IMG/VR virus record: IMGVR_UViG_3300032296_002723
Span: 1-24,498 of that record
Length of the DNA stretch: 24,498 nt
Origin: a virus
Direction: 5' to 3' (one strand)
Below the pieces are notes generated by a model. It was not told the origin of the DNA and ran no database searches. It saw nothing but the letters and a program-made list of their open reading frames with translations. Positions 1 through 7,752 of this stretch are shown one piece after another. The position numbers and the translations under genes were made by a program. Within the stretch, counting starts at the first letter, position 1. Every line of letters begins with the position of its first letter.

Positions 1-1782
1 ATAGGAGCAACCGCTTATATGTTTGCAGCTTCAGATGCTTTGGGAATTCAATATTCTCTAAACCCAGGAGGAACCGGAGCAACATCAGCAGTAGCTCCAA
101 CTGGATATGCAAGAGCTCTAACTGGACAGCTAACCACTTCTTTTTACCAGAACGTTCTTTATGATGAACTTCAAAACGGAGACCTGATTTATACAAACTC
201 TGGCTTAACTTCAGAAGTTTATTTAACCTATTCTTTGGGAGTTGATAGAGATCAATATTCTATTTATTACTCTTTCGCTTACACCAACCCTGCTAGAAAT
301 GCAACGACCTTAACAAACGTACCTAATTTTGGAGCAACTTATGCTTCTAATACCACCGGACAGATTGCAGGTTATCCAGCTAACTATAAACTTGATATTG
401 TTTCTTCAACAGGAAGCATCAATGAATTTATAGAAGTATATGCGGGATTAAGTGGAAAACTTGGGGTTACTTCCTTCAAGATGGACAGTAATTTGTTTAC
501 CGTATCTGTTGGAGATCTTCTAGTTTCAACTGACCAAGATCTATGTCAAATTGAAAATACCAATAGACAACAAAGATTGACAAAAGTTACCTCTGTAGCT
601 ACAACTTCAATCTCCGGAATTGTAACTGTAACTACTGCAAGACCAATTTACTTCTATTCAGGAGGAAATACTGGTCTTCAAGTTCAAAAGTTCCAATCTA
701 TCCCTCAGTTCACCACATCTTTTGACTTCACATATCTACAAGGATTCCAACTTTCTGACTACCACAGACCAAATGGAACAGATGCTAGAGTTACGGAGAT
801 TCTAGATGTGATGTACAACACTAACATCGCAGCAACTCTTGCAACCAAGGACGTTATCTCTTTCAGATACATTGTTGATACATTTAGCGGAGTAATTCTT
901 CCGAACTCTAAGTACCAGTTGAGTAAATTGGCAATGATGAGACAGCAAGCTCTTGCTCTTATTAACGCTCCTTCAATGGCTCAGTTCCAGGCTTCAGTAG
1001 ATCCTAGATTTACTGCAGCTCCAACCGCAGCTGATCCATATCCGGTTCTACAAACCCAGTATATCGCAGACGGAGGTAATCTATCTCTAAATCCTACATA
1101 TACTTTCTCCCTTCCAACTCAAGCTCTTGGAGCTTCTTACGCAGCATTCTACGCTCCTTATATCACTCTAAGGGAGAATAACAGAAACGTGAATGTTCCA
1201 CCGGCAGCTTTTGTTTCCAATAACTTTGTTGCTAAATTTGCAAATGGAGAGCCTTATGCTATCGTAGCAGGTCAAAAGAGAGGAACAATAGCAGGTACTA
1301 ACCTAACAGGCCTTGAGTATGACTTTACTCTAGAAGACAGAGGATGGTTAGAACCATTTGGAATCAATCCTATTATTAAAAAGAGAGGTCTTGGAGTTGT
1401 TATCTTCGGTAACCAAACTGCATATCAGACTGTTAATTCTGCATTTAGCTTGGTTCACGTAAGAGATCTTCTCATCAGCGTAGAAAACGATGTTGAACAA
1501 ATCCTTTCCAACTACCTGTTTGACTTTAACGAGGATTCAATTAGACTTGAAATCAAGACTCTGGTTGACAACTACCTAGATGGAGTTAGATCTGGTGGAG
1601 GAATCTATGCTTACCAAGTAATCATGGATGCTTCAAATAACCCTCCTTCAGTGATCGACCAAAATATCGGTATCATCGATGTTATTCTCGAACCTGCAAG
1701 AGGTATCCAGAAATTTATTAACAGAATTACTGTTACTAGAACTGGAGGTATTGCAGCTGGAGGATTTATTCAGTTTGTTTAA
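1..1782 (+). CDS. Tail sheath protein, T4 gp18 type (5' end outside the window)
   Basis: Contractile tail sheath subunit; many copies surround the tail tube and contract at infection. The reading frame is open from base 1 with no stop before the first ATG at 19, so the true start probably lies upstream and the gene is partial; about 593 codons are visible against roughly 660 in T4 gp18. The C-terminal 150 residues carry the conserved sheath domain: RGLGVVIFGNQTAY, then VHVRDLLISVENDV, a FNED segment, NNPPSVIDQNIG and ILEPARGIQKFINRITV, which is the usual order in gp18-like sheaths. The middle is Ala/Thr/Ser-rich and variable, as expected of the outward domains. The two tail tube genes follow directly, the classical sheath-tube order. 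The family assignment is sure; the exact N-terminus is unknown. Confidence 0.93.
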   Translation: MGATAYMFAASDALGIQYSLNPGGTGATSAVAPTGYARALTGQLTTSFYQNVLYDELQNGDLIYTNSGLTSEVYLTYSLGVDRDQYSIYYSFAYTNPARNATTLTNVPNFGATYASNTTGQIAGYPANYKLDIVSSTGSINEFIEVYAGLSGKLGVTSFKMDSNLFTVSVGDLLVSTDQDLCQIENTNRQQRLTKVTSVATTSISGIVTVTTARPIYFYSGGNTGLQVQKFQSIPQFTTSFDFTYLQGFQLSDYHRPNGTDARVTEILDVMYNTNIAATLATKDVISFRYIVDTFSGVILPNSKYQLSKLAMMRQQALALINAPSMAQFQASVDPRFTAAPTAADPYPVLQTQYIADGGNLSLNPTYTFSLPTQALGASYAAFYAPYITLRENNRNVNVPPAAFVSNNFVAKFANGEPYAIVAGQKRGTIAGTNLTGLEYDFTLEDRGWLEPFGINPIIKKRGLGVVIFGNQTAYQTVNSAFSLVHVRDLLISVENDVEQILSNYLFDFNEDSIRLEIKTLVDNYLDGVRSGGGIYAYQVIMDASNNPPSVIDQNIGIIDVILEPARGIQKFINRITVTRTGGIAAGGFIQFV

Positions 1783-1841
1783 TCTAAAAATTAGACAGGA
1801 AAATAAATTCTAGATAAATAGAAGGAAAATAAGAATAAAGA

Positions 1842-2393
1842 ATGGCAGGATTACCACACTATCAGAATTCACTGTTTGGGATAAACAAATACGAACCTGT
1901 ATATCTCAACCAGTTTGAAGTACTTATTACCCCTCCGGGTCCAGTTGCAGGAGGTCCTATTCTGGTCGAGCAGGTAACAAGTATTTCTGGACTAGGAGTG
2001 GATAAAACACCAAAAGAAACCACCCAAAAGTATAAATTTGCTACCAGAAACTACGCTGGAGCAAAACCAGACAGCACAGTATTTGACTTGACTGTTAACT
2101 TTACAGTTAACTTAAACGATGCAAATTCTATGTACGTCTTCAGAACACTCAGACAATGGACAGATCTAATCTACAACCCACTGACTGGTGCGATGGGAGT
2201 TAAGAGAGACTACACCGGAACTATTGTAATTTCAGTTTTCAATAAACAGGGTGATGTTTTTAGAAGAATAACATGTAGAGACTGCTTCCCTATCAGTCCA
2301 ATAGACGCGATGGAATTGGACTATGGAGGAACAGAACTATATGAAATTGGATTAACTTGGGCAGTAGACTACTGGGATGATCAGTTCCTATAA
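1842..2393 (+). CDS. Tail tube protein, T4 gp19 type (copy A)
   Basis: Tail tube subunit, 183 aa (T4 gp19 is about 163). It forms the inner tube under the sheath through which DNA passes. The sequence has the gp19 look: an N-terminal MAGLPH start, NQFEVLITPP, then a beta-rich body with FTVNLNDANSMYVFRTLRQW and LIYNPLTGAMGVKRDYTG, and a C-terminal TWAVDYWDDQFL. It is a clear paralogue of the next gene: both start MAGLPH, share EPVYLNQFEV, LIYNPLTGAMG and FNKQGDVFRRIT, and end DYW-DQFL. The start context is A-rich without a Shine-Dalgarno at normal spacing. A TAGATAAATA sequence at 1811-1820 could be a weak late promoter. Confidence 0.92.
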   Translation: MAGLPHYQNSLFGINKYEPVYLNQFEVLITPPGPVAGGPILVEQVTSISGLGVDKTPKETTQKYKFATRNYAGAKPDSTVFDLTVNFTVNLNDANSMYVFRTLRQWTDLIYNPLTGAMGVKRDYTGTIVISVFNKQGDVFRRITCRDCFPISPIDAMELDYGGTELYEIGLTWAVDYWDDQFL

Positions 2394-2406
2394 AAAACTA
2401 GAATAA

Positions 2407-2985
2407 ATGGCAGGATTACCACATTTTACAAACTCACAGGCTGGAATAAAGCTCTACGAACCGGTTTATCTAAACCAGTTTGAAGTTATCATTACGCCCC
2501 CAGCTGCTGTAACTTTAAACAATACCAGATTTAAAGGAGAAAGCATTTTAACCCAGCAGGTTAAAAAAATCTCCGGGCTGGCAGTAGATATCCAACCGGC
2601 AGGAGCATCAAGTCAGTTTTACAAATTTGCTGAAAGAAGATATGCAGGAGGAGCTCCGTCAGATACTTCTGTTACTTTTACGATGGATTTTGAAGTTAAC
2701 TTAAACGAGCAAAACTCGATGATAGTTTACAAAATTATGAGACAATGGGCGGATCTAATCTACAATCCTTTAACAGGAGCAATGGGTCTTAAAAAAGATT
2801 ACGTTGGATCTATGGTAGTTTCCATCTTCAATAAACAGGGGGATGTTTTTAGAAGAATCACTCTTAATAACTGCTTCCTAAATGCTGACTTGAATGCAAT
2901 GGATTTGAGATATGATGCGGGAGAAGCTTTATACGTTCTTTCTACAAGCTGGAAGTCAGACTACTGGCAAGATCAATTCCTATAA
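2407..2985 (+). CDS. Tail tube protein, T4 gp19 type (copy B)
   Basis: Second gp19-like tail tube protein, 192 aa, 13 nt behind copy A. It keeps the core blocks of copy A (EPVYLNQFEV, MRQWADLIYNPLTGAMG, FNKQGDVFRRIT, DYWQDQFL) but has a short insertion near residues 36-46 (NNTRFKGES region) and a different loop around residues 60-72. Tandem duplication and divergence is the simplest origin. One copy may form the bulk tube and the other a specialised ring at the baseplate or tail end, but which is which cannot be read from the sequence. Both frames are intact, so both are probably expressed. Confidence 0.9.
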   Translation: MAGLPHFTNSQAGIKLYEPVYLNQFEVIITPPAAVTLNNTRFKGESILTQQVKKISGLAVDIQPAGASSQFYKFAERRYAGGAPSDTSVTFTMDFEVNLNEQNSMIVYKIMRQWADLIYNPLTGAMGLKKDYVGSMVVSIFNKQGDVFRRITLNNCFLNADLNAMDLRYDAGEALYVLSTSWKSDYWQDQFL

Positions 2986-2995
2986 AAAATTAATC

Positions 2996-3484
2996 ATGAG
3001 AAACTTATTTAATTTTAATTCTTTTGTTGGATTTTTGAACGAATCGGAGGAACAATCTAAATCTCTAGATAAGATATTGAAGTCTAGAGGTGGAAAAGGA
3101 GAAGATGAAAAAATCCCAGGATATCATTTTGATAATATCAAGAAGATTTTTGGAAACTCTGAATATGTTACCAGATTTAAAATAGCCCAAGCTCTAAAGG
3201 CAATGGACATGGATTTTTTCCCCACTAATTCTAAATTTCCAAATCCAGAAGTTAATAGAAATTTATCACAGAAAGACGGGATGATTTTGACTTTCTATAT
3301 AGGTGATCCAGAACAGAATAAGAAAATGGATCAAATTGGAGAAGACATTCTTTCTATAGTAAAACCGGTGGTTGATTTAATGGATAAAGACCCAGAAGGA
3401 GTTTACGGATTTTCTACCCTTATGTCCTTCCAAAGACCTGAAATTAAGAAGGCTAAAGCTCTAGCTTCTAATCTAAAGAAATAG
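2996..3484 (+). CDS. Small protein with capsid-targeting-like N-terminus; function unknown
   Basis: A 162-aa protein of unrecognised family. The frame is open further upstream (an ATG at 2912), but that region overlaps tube copy B; the start at 2996, 10 nt after the tube stop, is preferred because it gives an N-terminus (MRNLFNFNSFVGFLNES) matching those of the genes at 15163, 15500 and 15966. That N-terminus resembles the T4 capsid targeting sequence MKTYQEFIAE, and its FLNE fits the (L/I)xE prohead protease site. The rest is charged and globular with no known motif that I can see. It ends in TAG, rare in this window, and is followed by a strong terminator. A head-packaged internal protein is inferred, not shown. 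Confidence 0.75.
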   Translation: MRNLFNFNSFVGFLNESEEQSKSLDKILKSRGGKGEDEKIPGYHFDNIKKIFGNSEYVTRFKIAQALKAMDMDFFPTNSKFPNPEVNRNLSQKDGMILTFYIGDPEQNKKMDQIGEDILSIVKPVVDLMDKDPEGVYGFSTLMSFQRPEIKKAKALASNLKK

Positions 3485-3503
3485 ACTTTCGAGAAACTTT
3501 TTG

Positions 3504-3541
3504 AAGGAGAGTATTCTATAATGGAAATACTCTCCTTTTTT
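3504..3541 (+). terminator. Rho-independent terminator after the sheath/tube block
   Basis: A perfect 12-bp inverted repeat, AAGGAGAGTATT (3504-3515) and AATACTCTCCTT (3526-3537), with a 10-nt loop and a run of T to 3541. It lies 20 nt after the stop of the 2996 gene and ends the structural block. Confidence 0.88.
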
Positions 3542-3551
3542 GTGTGATGGG

Positions 3552-3559
3552 TATATAAA
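3552..3559 (+). promoter_or_regulatory. Candidate late promoter box TATATAAA
   Basis: TATATAAA lies between the upstream terminator and the gp26-like gene, 17 nt before its ATG. It resembles the T4 late promoter TATAAATA recognised by gp55, and a gp55-like factor is encoded at 16697. The same core recurs before other genes (4925, 9018, 12077, 15150). AT-rich background makes a single hit weak; position after a terminator is the main support. Confidence 0.5.
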
Positions 3560-3576
3560 ATAAAGAAGATAAAATT

Positions 3577-4740
3577 ATGGATTTTGAAAACAAAGGAATT
3601 TTAGGAGGTATTTCTCCGGAGGAGATATTAGCAAGAAAAGAAGCACAAGGAGGAGTCGTTTATGATGATCCCTTTGTTCCGGAATTACTCCCAGATCCTT
3701 CCCTTAAACCGGAAGGAATGATGGATGCAAAACCCCCAGTAGCAGAAGAAATAAAATCCTTACCCAAACAAAATTTAGGTAATTTGTACGAAGATCCAGA
3801 GGATCTTACTATCCCTAAACCCCCTCAACAAGAGATACCTGTTCTGGAATCATTAGGAAGAGTAGAAACTAAAAGCACTGCACCTTCTCCAGAATTTAGT
3901 GCTGGACTAGAGATGGGATGGAAAAATCTCCCCCTTCATTTACTACCCTCCAAGGGACTTTTTTATCCAGCTGGAACTAAGATAGCAATCAGACCTGCAG
4001 ACGTAAGAGAAATTAAACATTTTTCTGGGATTGATGAGGACGATCTTTTGGACTTGAATGAAAAATTAAACTACATCATTAGTAAGTGTAGCACAATGAA
4101 CTTTCCCGATCAAGGGGTAGTTTCATATAAAGATTTGAAAAACGAAGATAGGTTTTTCTTGGTCATGGCAATCAGAGACTTAACTTTTGTTCAGGGTGAA
4201 AACAGAATCATCATTACTCCTGAAACTAAGTGCGAAGATAAAAATGCTTGTCCTGTTAACCAGGGAATAGAACTTCGAACCGGAGTGTTATCTTCTTATG
4301 AAATAGATTCTAGAGTGATGAAATATTACTCTCCAACTACTAGAAATTTTGTTTTCCCCGTTAGAAAGCTAGGAAAAGAAATTACAATGACAGTTCCTTC
4401 TATCGGAGTAATGGATGTAATTTCGGAGTTTATTATTCGATCAGAAAAGAAAGGAATTGAAATAGATGAGAGTTTTATTAAAATATCCCCTTTTATCTTT
4501 CCTGAGTGGAGGGGACTAGACGACAGAAAAATACTTCAAAGGATGAGGGAATCTGATGATTGGTCCAAAGAGGAATTTTCTCTCTATTTTGAACTCTGTG
4601 AAACTATAAAAATTGGGACAGAACTAGATATTAATTTGAAGTGTCCTACCTGCGGTGCCGAGGTCACCGCCCCTATAACCTTTCCCAGCGGGTTCAAATC
4701 TCTTTTCGTTATTTCAGATATCTTTAGAGAACTTCTATGA
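3577..4740 (+). CDS. Baseplate hub protein, T4 gp26 type
   Basis: Baseplate hub distal protein of the T4 gp26 / T4_baseplate type, 387 aa, longer than T4 gp26 (about 208) because of a Pro/Glu-rich N-terminal extension of about 110 residues. The conserved part starts near residue 125 with LPSKGLFYPAGTKIAIRPAD, then DLNEKLNYIISKCS, and NEDRFFLVMAIRDLTF, the pattern seen in gp26-like and tail-chaperone-like proteins. Cys219, Cys225, Cys356 and Cys359 (the last pair in CPTCG) could bind zinc. It ends in TGA, the only TGA stop of the window, and a +1 reading frame carrying a plausible C-terminal tail continues directly behind it (see 4754-4912). A programmed frameshift or a broken C-terminus is therefore possible. 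Confidence 0.78.
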   Translation: MDFENKGILGGISPEEILARKEAQGGVVYDDPFVPELLPDPSLKPEGMMDAKPPVAEEIKSLPKQNLGNLYEDPEDLTIPKPPQQEIPVLESLGRVETKSTAPSPEFSAGLEMGWKNLPLHLLPSKGLFYPAGTKIAIRPADVREIKHFSGIDEDDLLDLNEKLNYIISKCSTMNFPDQGVVSYKDLKNEDRFFLVMAIRDLTFVQGENRIIITPETKCEDKNACPVNQGIELRTGVLSSYEIDSRVMKYYSPTTRNFVFPVRKLGKEITMTVPSIGVMDVISEFIIRSEKKGIEIDESFIKISPFIFPEWRGLDDRKILQRMRESDDWSKEEFSLYFELCETIKIGTELDINLKCPTCGAEVTAPITFPSGFKSLFVISDIFRELL

Positions 4741-4753
4741 TCTGAAGTTTAGA

Positions 4754-4912
4754 ATGTGGAAGGAACACGGTCTAGATCCAGAATGGATAGAAAGTATTCC
4801 TTACTACGAATATCAAATTTGGATAGACAAGCTTAACAAAGCAGTAGATAAAGAGAATAAAGAATCTCTAGAGAAATCTGGAAAGATTGAGCTATTTAAT
4901 TTCTCTAAATAG
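4754..4912 (+). CDS. Small +1-frame reading frame behind gp26-like gene; possible frameshift extension
   Basis: A 52-codon frame from ATG 4754 to TAG 4910-4912, in +1 relative to the gp26-like gene. The frame is open back to 4679, overlapping the end of that gene, and reads ENFYDLKFRMWKEHG, then LDPEWIESIPYYEYQIWIDK and a charged tail. Density of Trp/Tyr and absence of stops look like real protein. The pattern of a short helical segment with a P-x-W-I-x-x-x-P-Y-Y-E motif resembles the C-terminal parts of phage tail assembly chaperones, many of which are made by ribosomal frameshifting. Options are an independent small gene starting at 4754, a frameshift product of the gp26-like gene, or a sequencing or mutational frameshift. 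No Shine-Dalgarno precedes ATG 4754. Confidence 0.55.
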   Translation: MWKEHGLDPEWIESIPYYEYQIWIDKLNKAVDKENKESLEKSGKIELFNFSK

Positions 4913-4924
4913 GGATCCCTCTGA

Positions 4925-4932
4925 TATATAAA
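4925..4932 (+). promoter_or_regulatory. Candidate late promoter box (GATATATAAAG)
   Basis: TATATAAA inside GATATATAAAG (4923-4933), the same 11-mer found at 15148-15158. It ends 14 nt before the ATG at 4947. If it works like a T4 late promoter the leader would be only about 9 nt, compatible with SD-less initiation. Confidence 0.55.
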
Positions 4933-4946
4933 GAAAAAATTTACTA

Positions 4947-6449
4947 ATGATAGATTCTCAAAAAATATTAAAAGAGCTGTCAGATCTCACTAGAAACTTA
5001 GATGTTCTCGTTAAGGAACTAAGAGAAAATAATAAGTCTTCTGAGAAAGTACAGGAGGTCGTTAAAAAGGCAGCCGAAGAAGCTATCAAAAGAGACGAGT
5101 CTGCTGTTAAGAGGGATGAAACAGTAATAAAAAACGAGGAATCTACAAAAAAAGAGGAGAAACCGACCAAACCTGAAAATTCGGAAAAACAAGAAAATCC
5201 TGCTACTGAGGTCATCAAGGAGATGCAAAAATCCTCAGAAGAAGCTCAGAAAGATAGGGAGGGGATGTTTTCCAAGCTTCTGGGTAGCATTAAAGAAGGG
5301 TCCGACGAGTCCAATCAAGCTCTTAAACAAGCAGGACTACAAGCAGTGGGAGCTACTACTAATGCTCTCTTAAAAGGAGGTAGTCTAAAAGATGCTGCTA
5401 AACAGGGAGTTAGTGGCGGATTGTCTTCTTTAGCCGGCCAGGCTGCTTTCGGTCTTGGTGGATTTGCAATCAAAAAAGGAGCAGAAGGAATATCTAAGCT
5501 TTTCTCTAAAAAAGTTAGCACCAAAGACGAGCTAAAAGAAAAGGAAGAAGTAGAACCTGCTGAAAAGGAGGGGGAAGAGAAAAAGGAAAAGGGAAAGAAA
5601 AGGGACATAAAAGCGGACCTTAAATTTTTAGAGTCTCTACAAAAGAAGAAAGAAGGGGAAACTCCAGAAGGAGAAGACAAGAAAGGACTTTTATCCAAAC
5701 TCGGTGAATTTTTCTCCGCAAAAAAAGACAAAGAAGAACTTCCTACCGGAATAGTTGAATCAAAGACAACACTTCAAGATAGAGTTAAAGAAATTTTTAG
5801 CAGTCAGAAGGAAAGTACATCCTCTTCCAAAGAAGTTAAAGAAACTTCTGTTCTTTCTAAAATTATGGATCTAGCAGGTGGAAAAGGAGGATCTGAATCG
5901 GGAGAAAGCTCCGGCAAAGAGGGGACAGGAGGATTAGTCAGCAGTGTTGTAAAAGGAGCAGTTCTATCTAAAGGAGGTGGAGGAGAAGGGGGAGTTTTAG
6001 CCAATGAAGGGGTAAAAGAAGAAATTTTATCCAAAGGGGCAGCTCTTGCGGAATCTATTGCTCCAAAATTGGGATTTTCTGCAGAGGACATATCTTCTGG
6101 AAAAGAAGCACTAGCAGATTTTAAGAAGGAAGAACCAAAACTTCAGTCTCCTGCGGGTAAATCAAAAACCACCGAAAAGGATAAAGAGGAAGAAGATGAC
6201 GAGGGGGAAAGTTCCTCTACTGATACCAGTCAGTCTTCTAGTTCTTCTAGCCAGTCTAGCCAGACTACTTCAGCGGGAGCTCCCCCGGCAGAAGCAGGAA
6301 AATCTGCAGCAGGGGGTTCGGATTCTATCACAGCTCAAGATTTAAAAGACATAAAAGCACTTCTGTCTGCTATTAACACATCTCTAAATTCACCTCTACA
6401 CATCAAAGACAATAAGCCATTTAGGCCAACTTCTAATATGTTAGAATAA
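4947..6449 (+). CDS. Low-complexity coiled-coil protein, probably structural; function unknown
   Basis: A 500-aa protein I do not recognise. Residues 1-55 are a predicted coiled coil (ILKELSDLTRNLDVLVKELR), followed by a Lys/Glu-rich linker with repeated KRDE/KKEE patterns. Around residues 110-185 is an Ala/Gly-rich amphipathic or weakly hydrophobic stretch (LKGGSLKDAAKQGVSGGLSS and AGQAAFGLGGFAIKKG). Two further charged or Gly-rich sections and a Ser/Gln/Thr-rich linker (about residues 415-445) lead to an ordered C-terminal helix (DLKDIKALLSAINTSLNS). The Lys/Glu and Ser bias explains the long spurious open frames on the other strand. Between a gp26-like hub gene and dCMP deaminase, and behind its own promoter-like box, it may be a virion or assembly protein such as a hub-associated or scaffold-like component, but this is only context. 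Confidence 0.8.
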   Translation: MIDSQKILKELSDLTRNLDVLVKELRENNKSSEKVQEVVKKAAEEAIKRDESAVKRDETVIKNEESTKKEEKPTKPENSEKQENPATEVIKEMQKSSEEAQKDREGMFSKLLGSIKEGSDESNQALKQAGLQAVGATTNALLKGGSLKDAAKQGVSGGLSSLAGQAAFGLGGFAIKKGAEGISKLFSKKVSTKDELKEKEEVEPAEKEGEEKKEKGKKRDIKADLKFLESLQKKKEGETPEGEDKKGLLSKLGEFFSAKKDKEELPTGIVESKTTLQDRVKEIFSSQKESTSSSKEVKETSVLSKIMDLAGGKGGSESGESSGKEGTGGLVSSVVKGAVLSKGGGGEGGVLANEGVKEEILSKGAALAESIAPKLGFSAEDISSGKEALADFKKEEPKLQSPAGKSKTTEKDKEEEDDEGESSSTDTSQSSSSSSQSSQTTSAGAPPAEAGKSAAGGSDSITAQDLKDIKALLSAINTSLNSPLHIKDNKPFRPTSNMLE

Positions 6450-6485
6450 TTTTTTGAGATTTCTCGGAAAAATTAAAAACCAGTT

Positions 6486-6494
6486 CGTATATTT
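6486..6494 (+). promoter_or_regulatory. Candidate promoter element CGTATATTT
   Basis: CGTATATTT occurs here, 28 nt before the dCMP deaminase start, and again at 21418-21426 before the DNA ligase gene. Both genes belong to DNA metabolism, unlike the TATATAAA-preceded structural genes. It is followed by the imperfect palindrome TTTCATTATAAGTGAAA. Only two examples, so weak. Confidence 0.35.
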
Positions 6495-6522
6495 CATTAT
6501 AAGTGAAATAGAAAGATAAAGG

Positions 6523-7083
6523 ATGATTCAAACCAACCAGAAAAATATGGAGTTTTTCCAAATGACTTTTGGAGACCCCGAAAAATTAGCATCGAATTTT
6601 TGGAAAGCTTCCCCCGAAGATATGAGCTTTAAATATGGAACTTCCATTGGATCTCTCGATCTAGACGAAAAGACACAAAAGACTGATTTAGTTTATCTTA
6701 AGATGGCAGAAGTCTGGGGGACAAATTCTCATTGCAAGAGAATGCAGGTAGGATGTTTAATGGTTAAAAATAAATCCATCATTTCGGATGGATATAATGG
6801 GAGTCCCTCGGGGTTCCCAAATAAGTGTGAAGATGAAGGAAATACTACTCTACCGTATGTTCTTCATGCAGAAGCAAATGCAATTACTAAATTGGCAAAG
6901 AGCACAAACAGTTCAGACGGATCCACAGTCTATATTACAGCTTCCCCCTGCTTTGAGTGTTCTAAACTCATCATTCAGTCAGGAATTAAAAGAGTGGTAT
7001 TTAAAGATCTTTATAGGAAAACAGAATCCCTTAGCTTCCTGTTTCAAGCAGGAATTGAAGTGGTTAGAATTGGAGAATTATAA
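6523..7083 (+). CDS. cd: dCMP deaminase (ComEB / T4 Cd type)
   Basis: Zinc-dependent deoxycytidylate deaminase converting dCMP to dUMP, feeding dTMP synthesis during phage replication. 186 aa, typical of the family. The zinc site is complete: His115-Ala-Glu117 in HAEANA and Cys143-Phe-Glu-Cys146 in SPCFEC. The segment around residues 68-95 (CKRMQVGCLMVKNKSIISDG then YNGSPSGFPNKC) matches the substrate-binding region of dCMP deaminases. The first 50 or so residues form a non-conserved extension (PEKLASNFWKASPEDMSF); the ATG at 6523 is retained because the frame is continuous and there is room after the previous stop, though a later start is possible. The sigma gene follows after 30 nt. Function is well supported. 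Confidence 0.92.
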   Translation: MIQTNQKNMEFFQMTFGDPEKLASNFWKASPEDMSFKYGTSIGSLDLDEKTQKTDLVYLKMAEVWGTNSHCKRMQVGCLMVKNKSIISDGYNGSPSGFPNKCEDEGNTTLPYVLHAEANAITKLAKSTNSSDGSTVYITASPCFECSKLIIQSGIKRVVFKDLYRKTESLSFLFQAGIEVVRIGEL

Positions 7084-7113
7084 ATTATAAACTAAGAAAA
7101 TATACAAAGAGAA

Positions 7114-7725
7114 ATGCAGAAAGAAATTAAGAAAGAGAAGAACATTCAGGTACTTGCAAACGATTTTATTAAGACAAGAGACGAAAGAAGCTTTAAATAC
7201 CTTTATGAAAGAGTCAAGCCCGGAGTATTAAATCATTGTTACGGAATTTTAAAAGACACAGAGCTAGCAGAGGATGCCTTCCTGAATGCGATGGCTAAAG
7301 TCTGGCAAAAGATAGATCAATATGACTCATCTAGAGGTAATTTTTCTACGTGGTGTTATAATATTGCCAGAAATGAATCACTCTTACTTCTAAAAACTAG
7401 AAAGAAATATGTCCATCTATCTTTAGAAGATCTGGATTATTCTTCCTCCAAGAATGAGGAGAAGAATCCTTCTTATTCTATAGAAGAGGACCCACTATGG
7501 AGGTTTGCTAATGAGGGTGAGACTATAGATGACATGTACGAAACTGCCATCGAGGAAATAAGATCCCTTCCTGTCTTATACCGAGACATTATGATCGATA
7601 GAGAAATTAATGGAATGAAGTACAAAGACATTGCGGAGAAATACGGGATCAAAAAAAGATCAATTGCCACAAGAATTAGAAGAGCAAGAAATAAAATTCG
7701 TCAAAATATGGAGGAAAACAAGTAA
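7114..7725 (+). CDS. ECF-like sigma-70 family factor
   Basis: RNA polymerase sigma subunit of the small (sigma2 plus sigma4) type, 203 aa. Residues about 24-95 form sigma region 2: RSFKYLYERVKPGVLNHCYG, DTELAEDAFLNAMAKVWQK, then IDQYDSSRGNFSTWCYNIAR. A linker rich in Ser/Glu follows, and residues about 144-200 form region 4 with a helix-turn-helix, SLPVLYRDIMIDREINGMKY then DIAEKYGIKKRSIATRIRRA. It would direct host core polymerase to a phage promoter class. It is distinct from the gp55-like factor at 16697, so the phage encodes at least two sigma factors. The start is fixed by the ATG 30 nt behind the deaminase stop; the next gene starts 27 nt downstream. Confidence 0.9.
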   Translation: MQKEIKKEKNIQVLANDFIKTRDERSFKYLYERVKPGVLNHCYGILKDTELAEDAFLNAMAKVWQKIDQYDSSRGNFSTWCYNIARNESLLLLKTRKKYVHLSLEDLDYSSSKNEEKNPSYSIEEDPLWRFANEGETIDDMYETAIEEIRSLPVLYRDIMIDREINGMKYKDIAEKYGIKKRSIATRIRRARNKIRQNMEENK

Positions 7726-7752
7726 TTTCTTCTATAATGAATAAAAAGATAT

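Noticed and set aside
2912-2995. Upstream start for the 2996 gene
   Set aside because: It would overlap tube copy B by 74 nt; the N-terminus from 2996 matches three other genes.
4958-6091. Several long open frames on the minus strand across the 4947-6449 gene
   Set aside because: They are shadows of Lys/Glu/Ser-biased coding on the + strand; their translations are Ser/Phe/Pro-rich low complexity with no starts in sensible context.
6450-6477. Hairpin after the 4947 gene as a terminator
   Set aside because: AATTTTTTGAGA/TCTCGGAAAAATT pairs only with a bulge and a wobble and has no T-run after it on the + strand.
6788-7090. 100-codon + strand frame inside and beyond dCMP deaminase
   Set aside because: It overlaps the catalytic part of a well-supported enzyme in another frame and has no protein-like motif.
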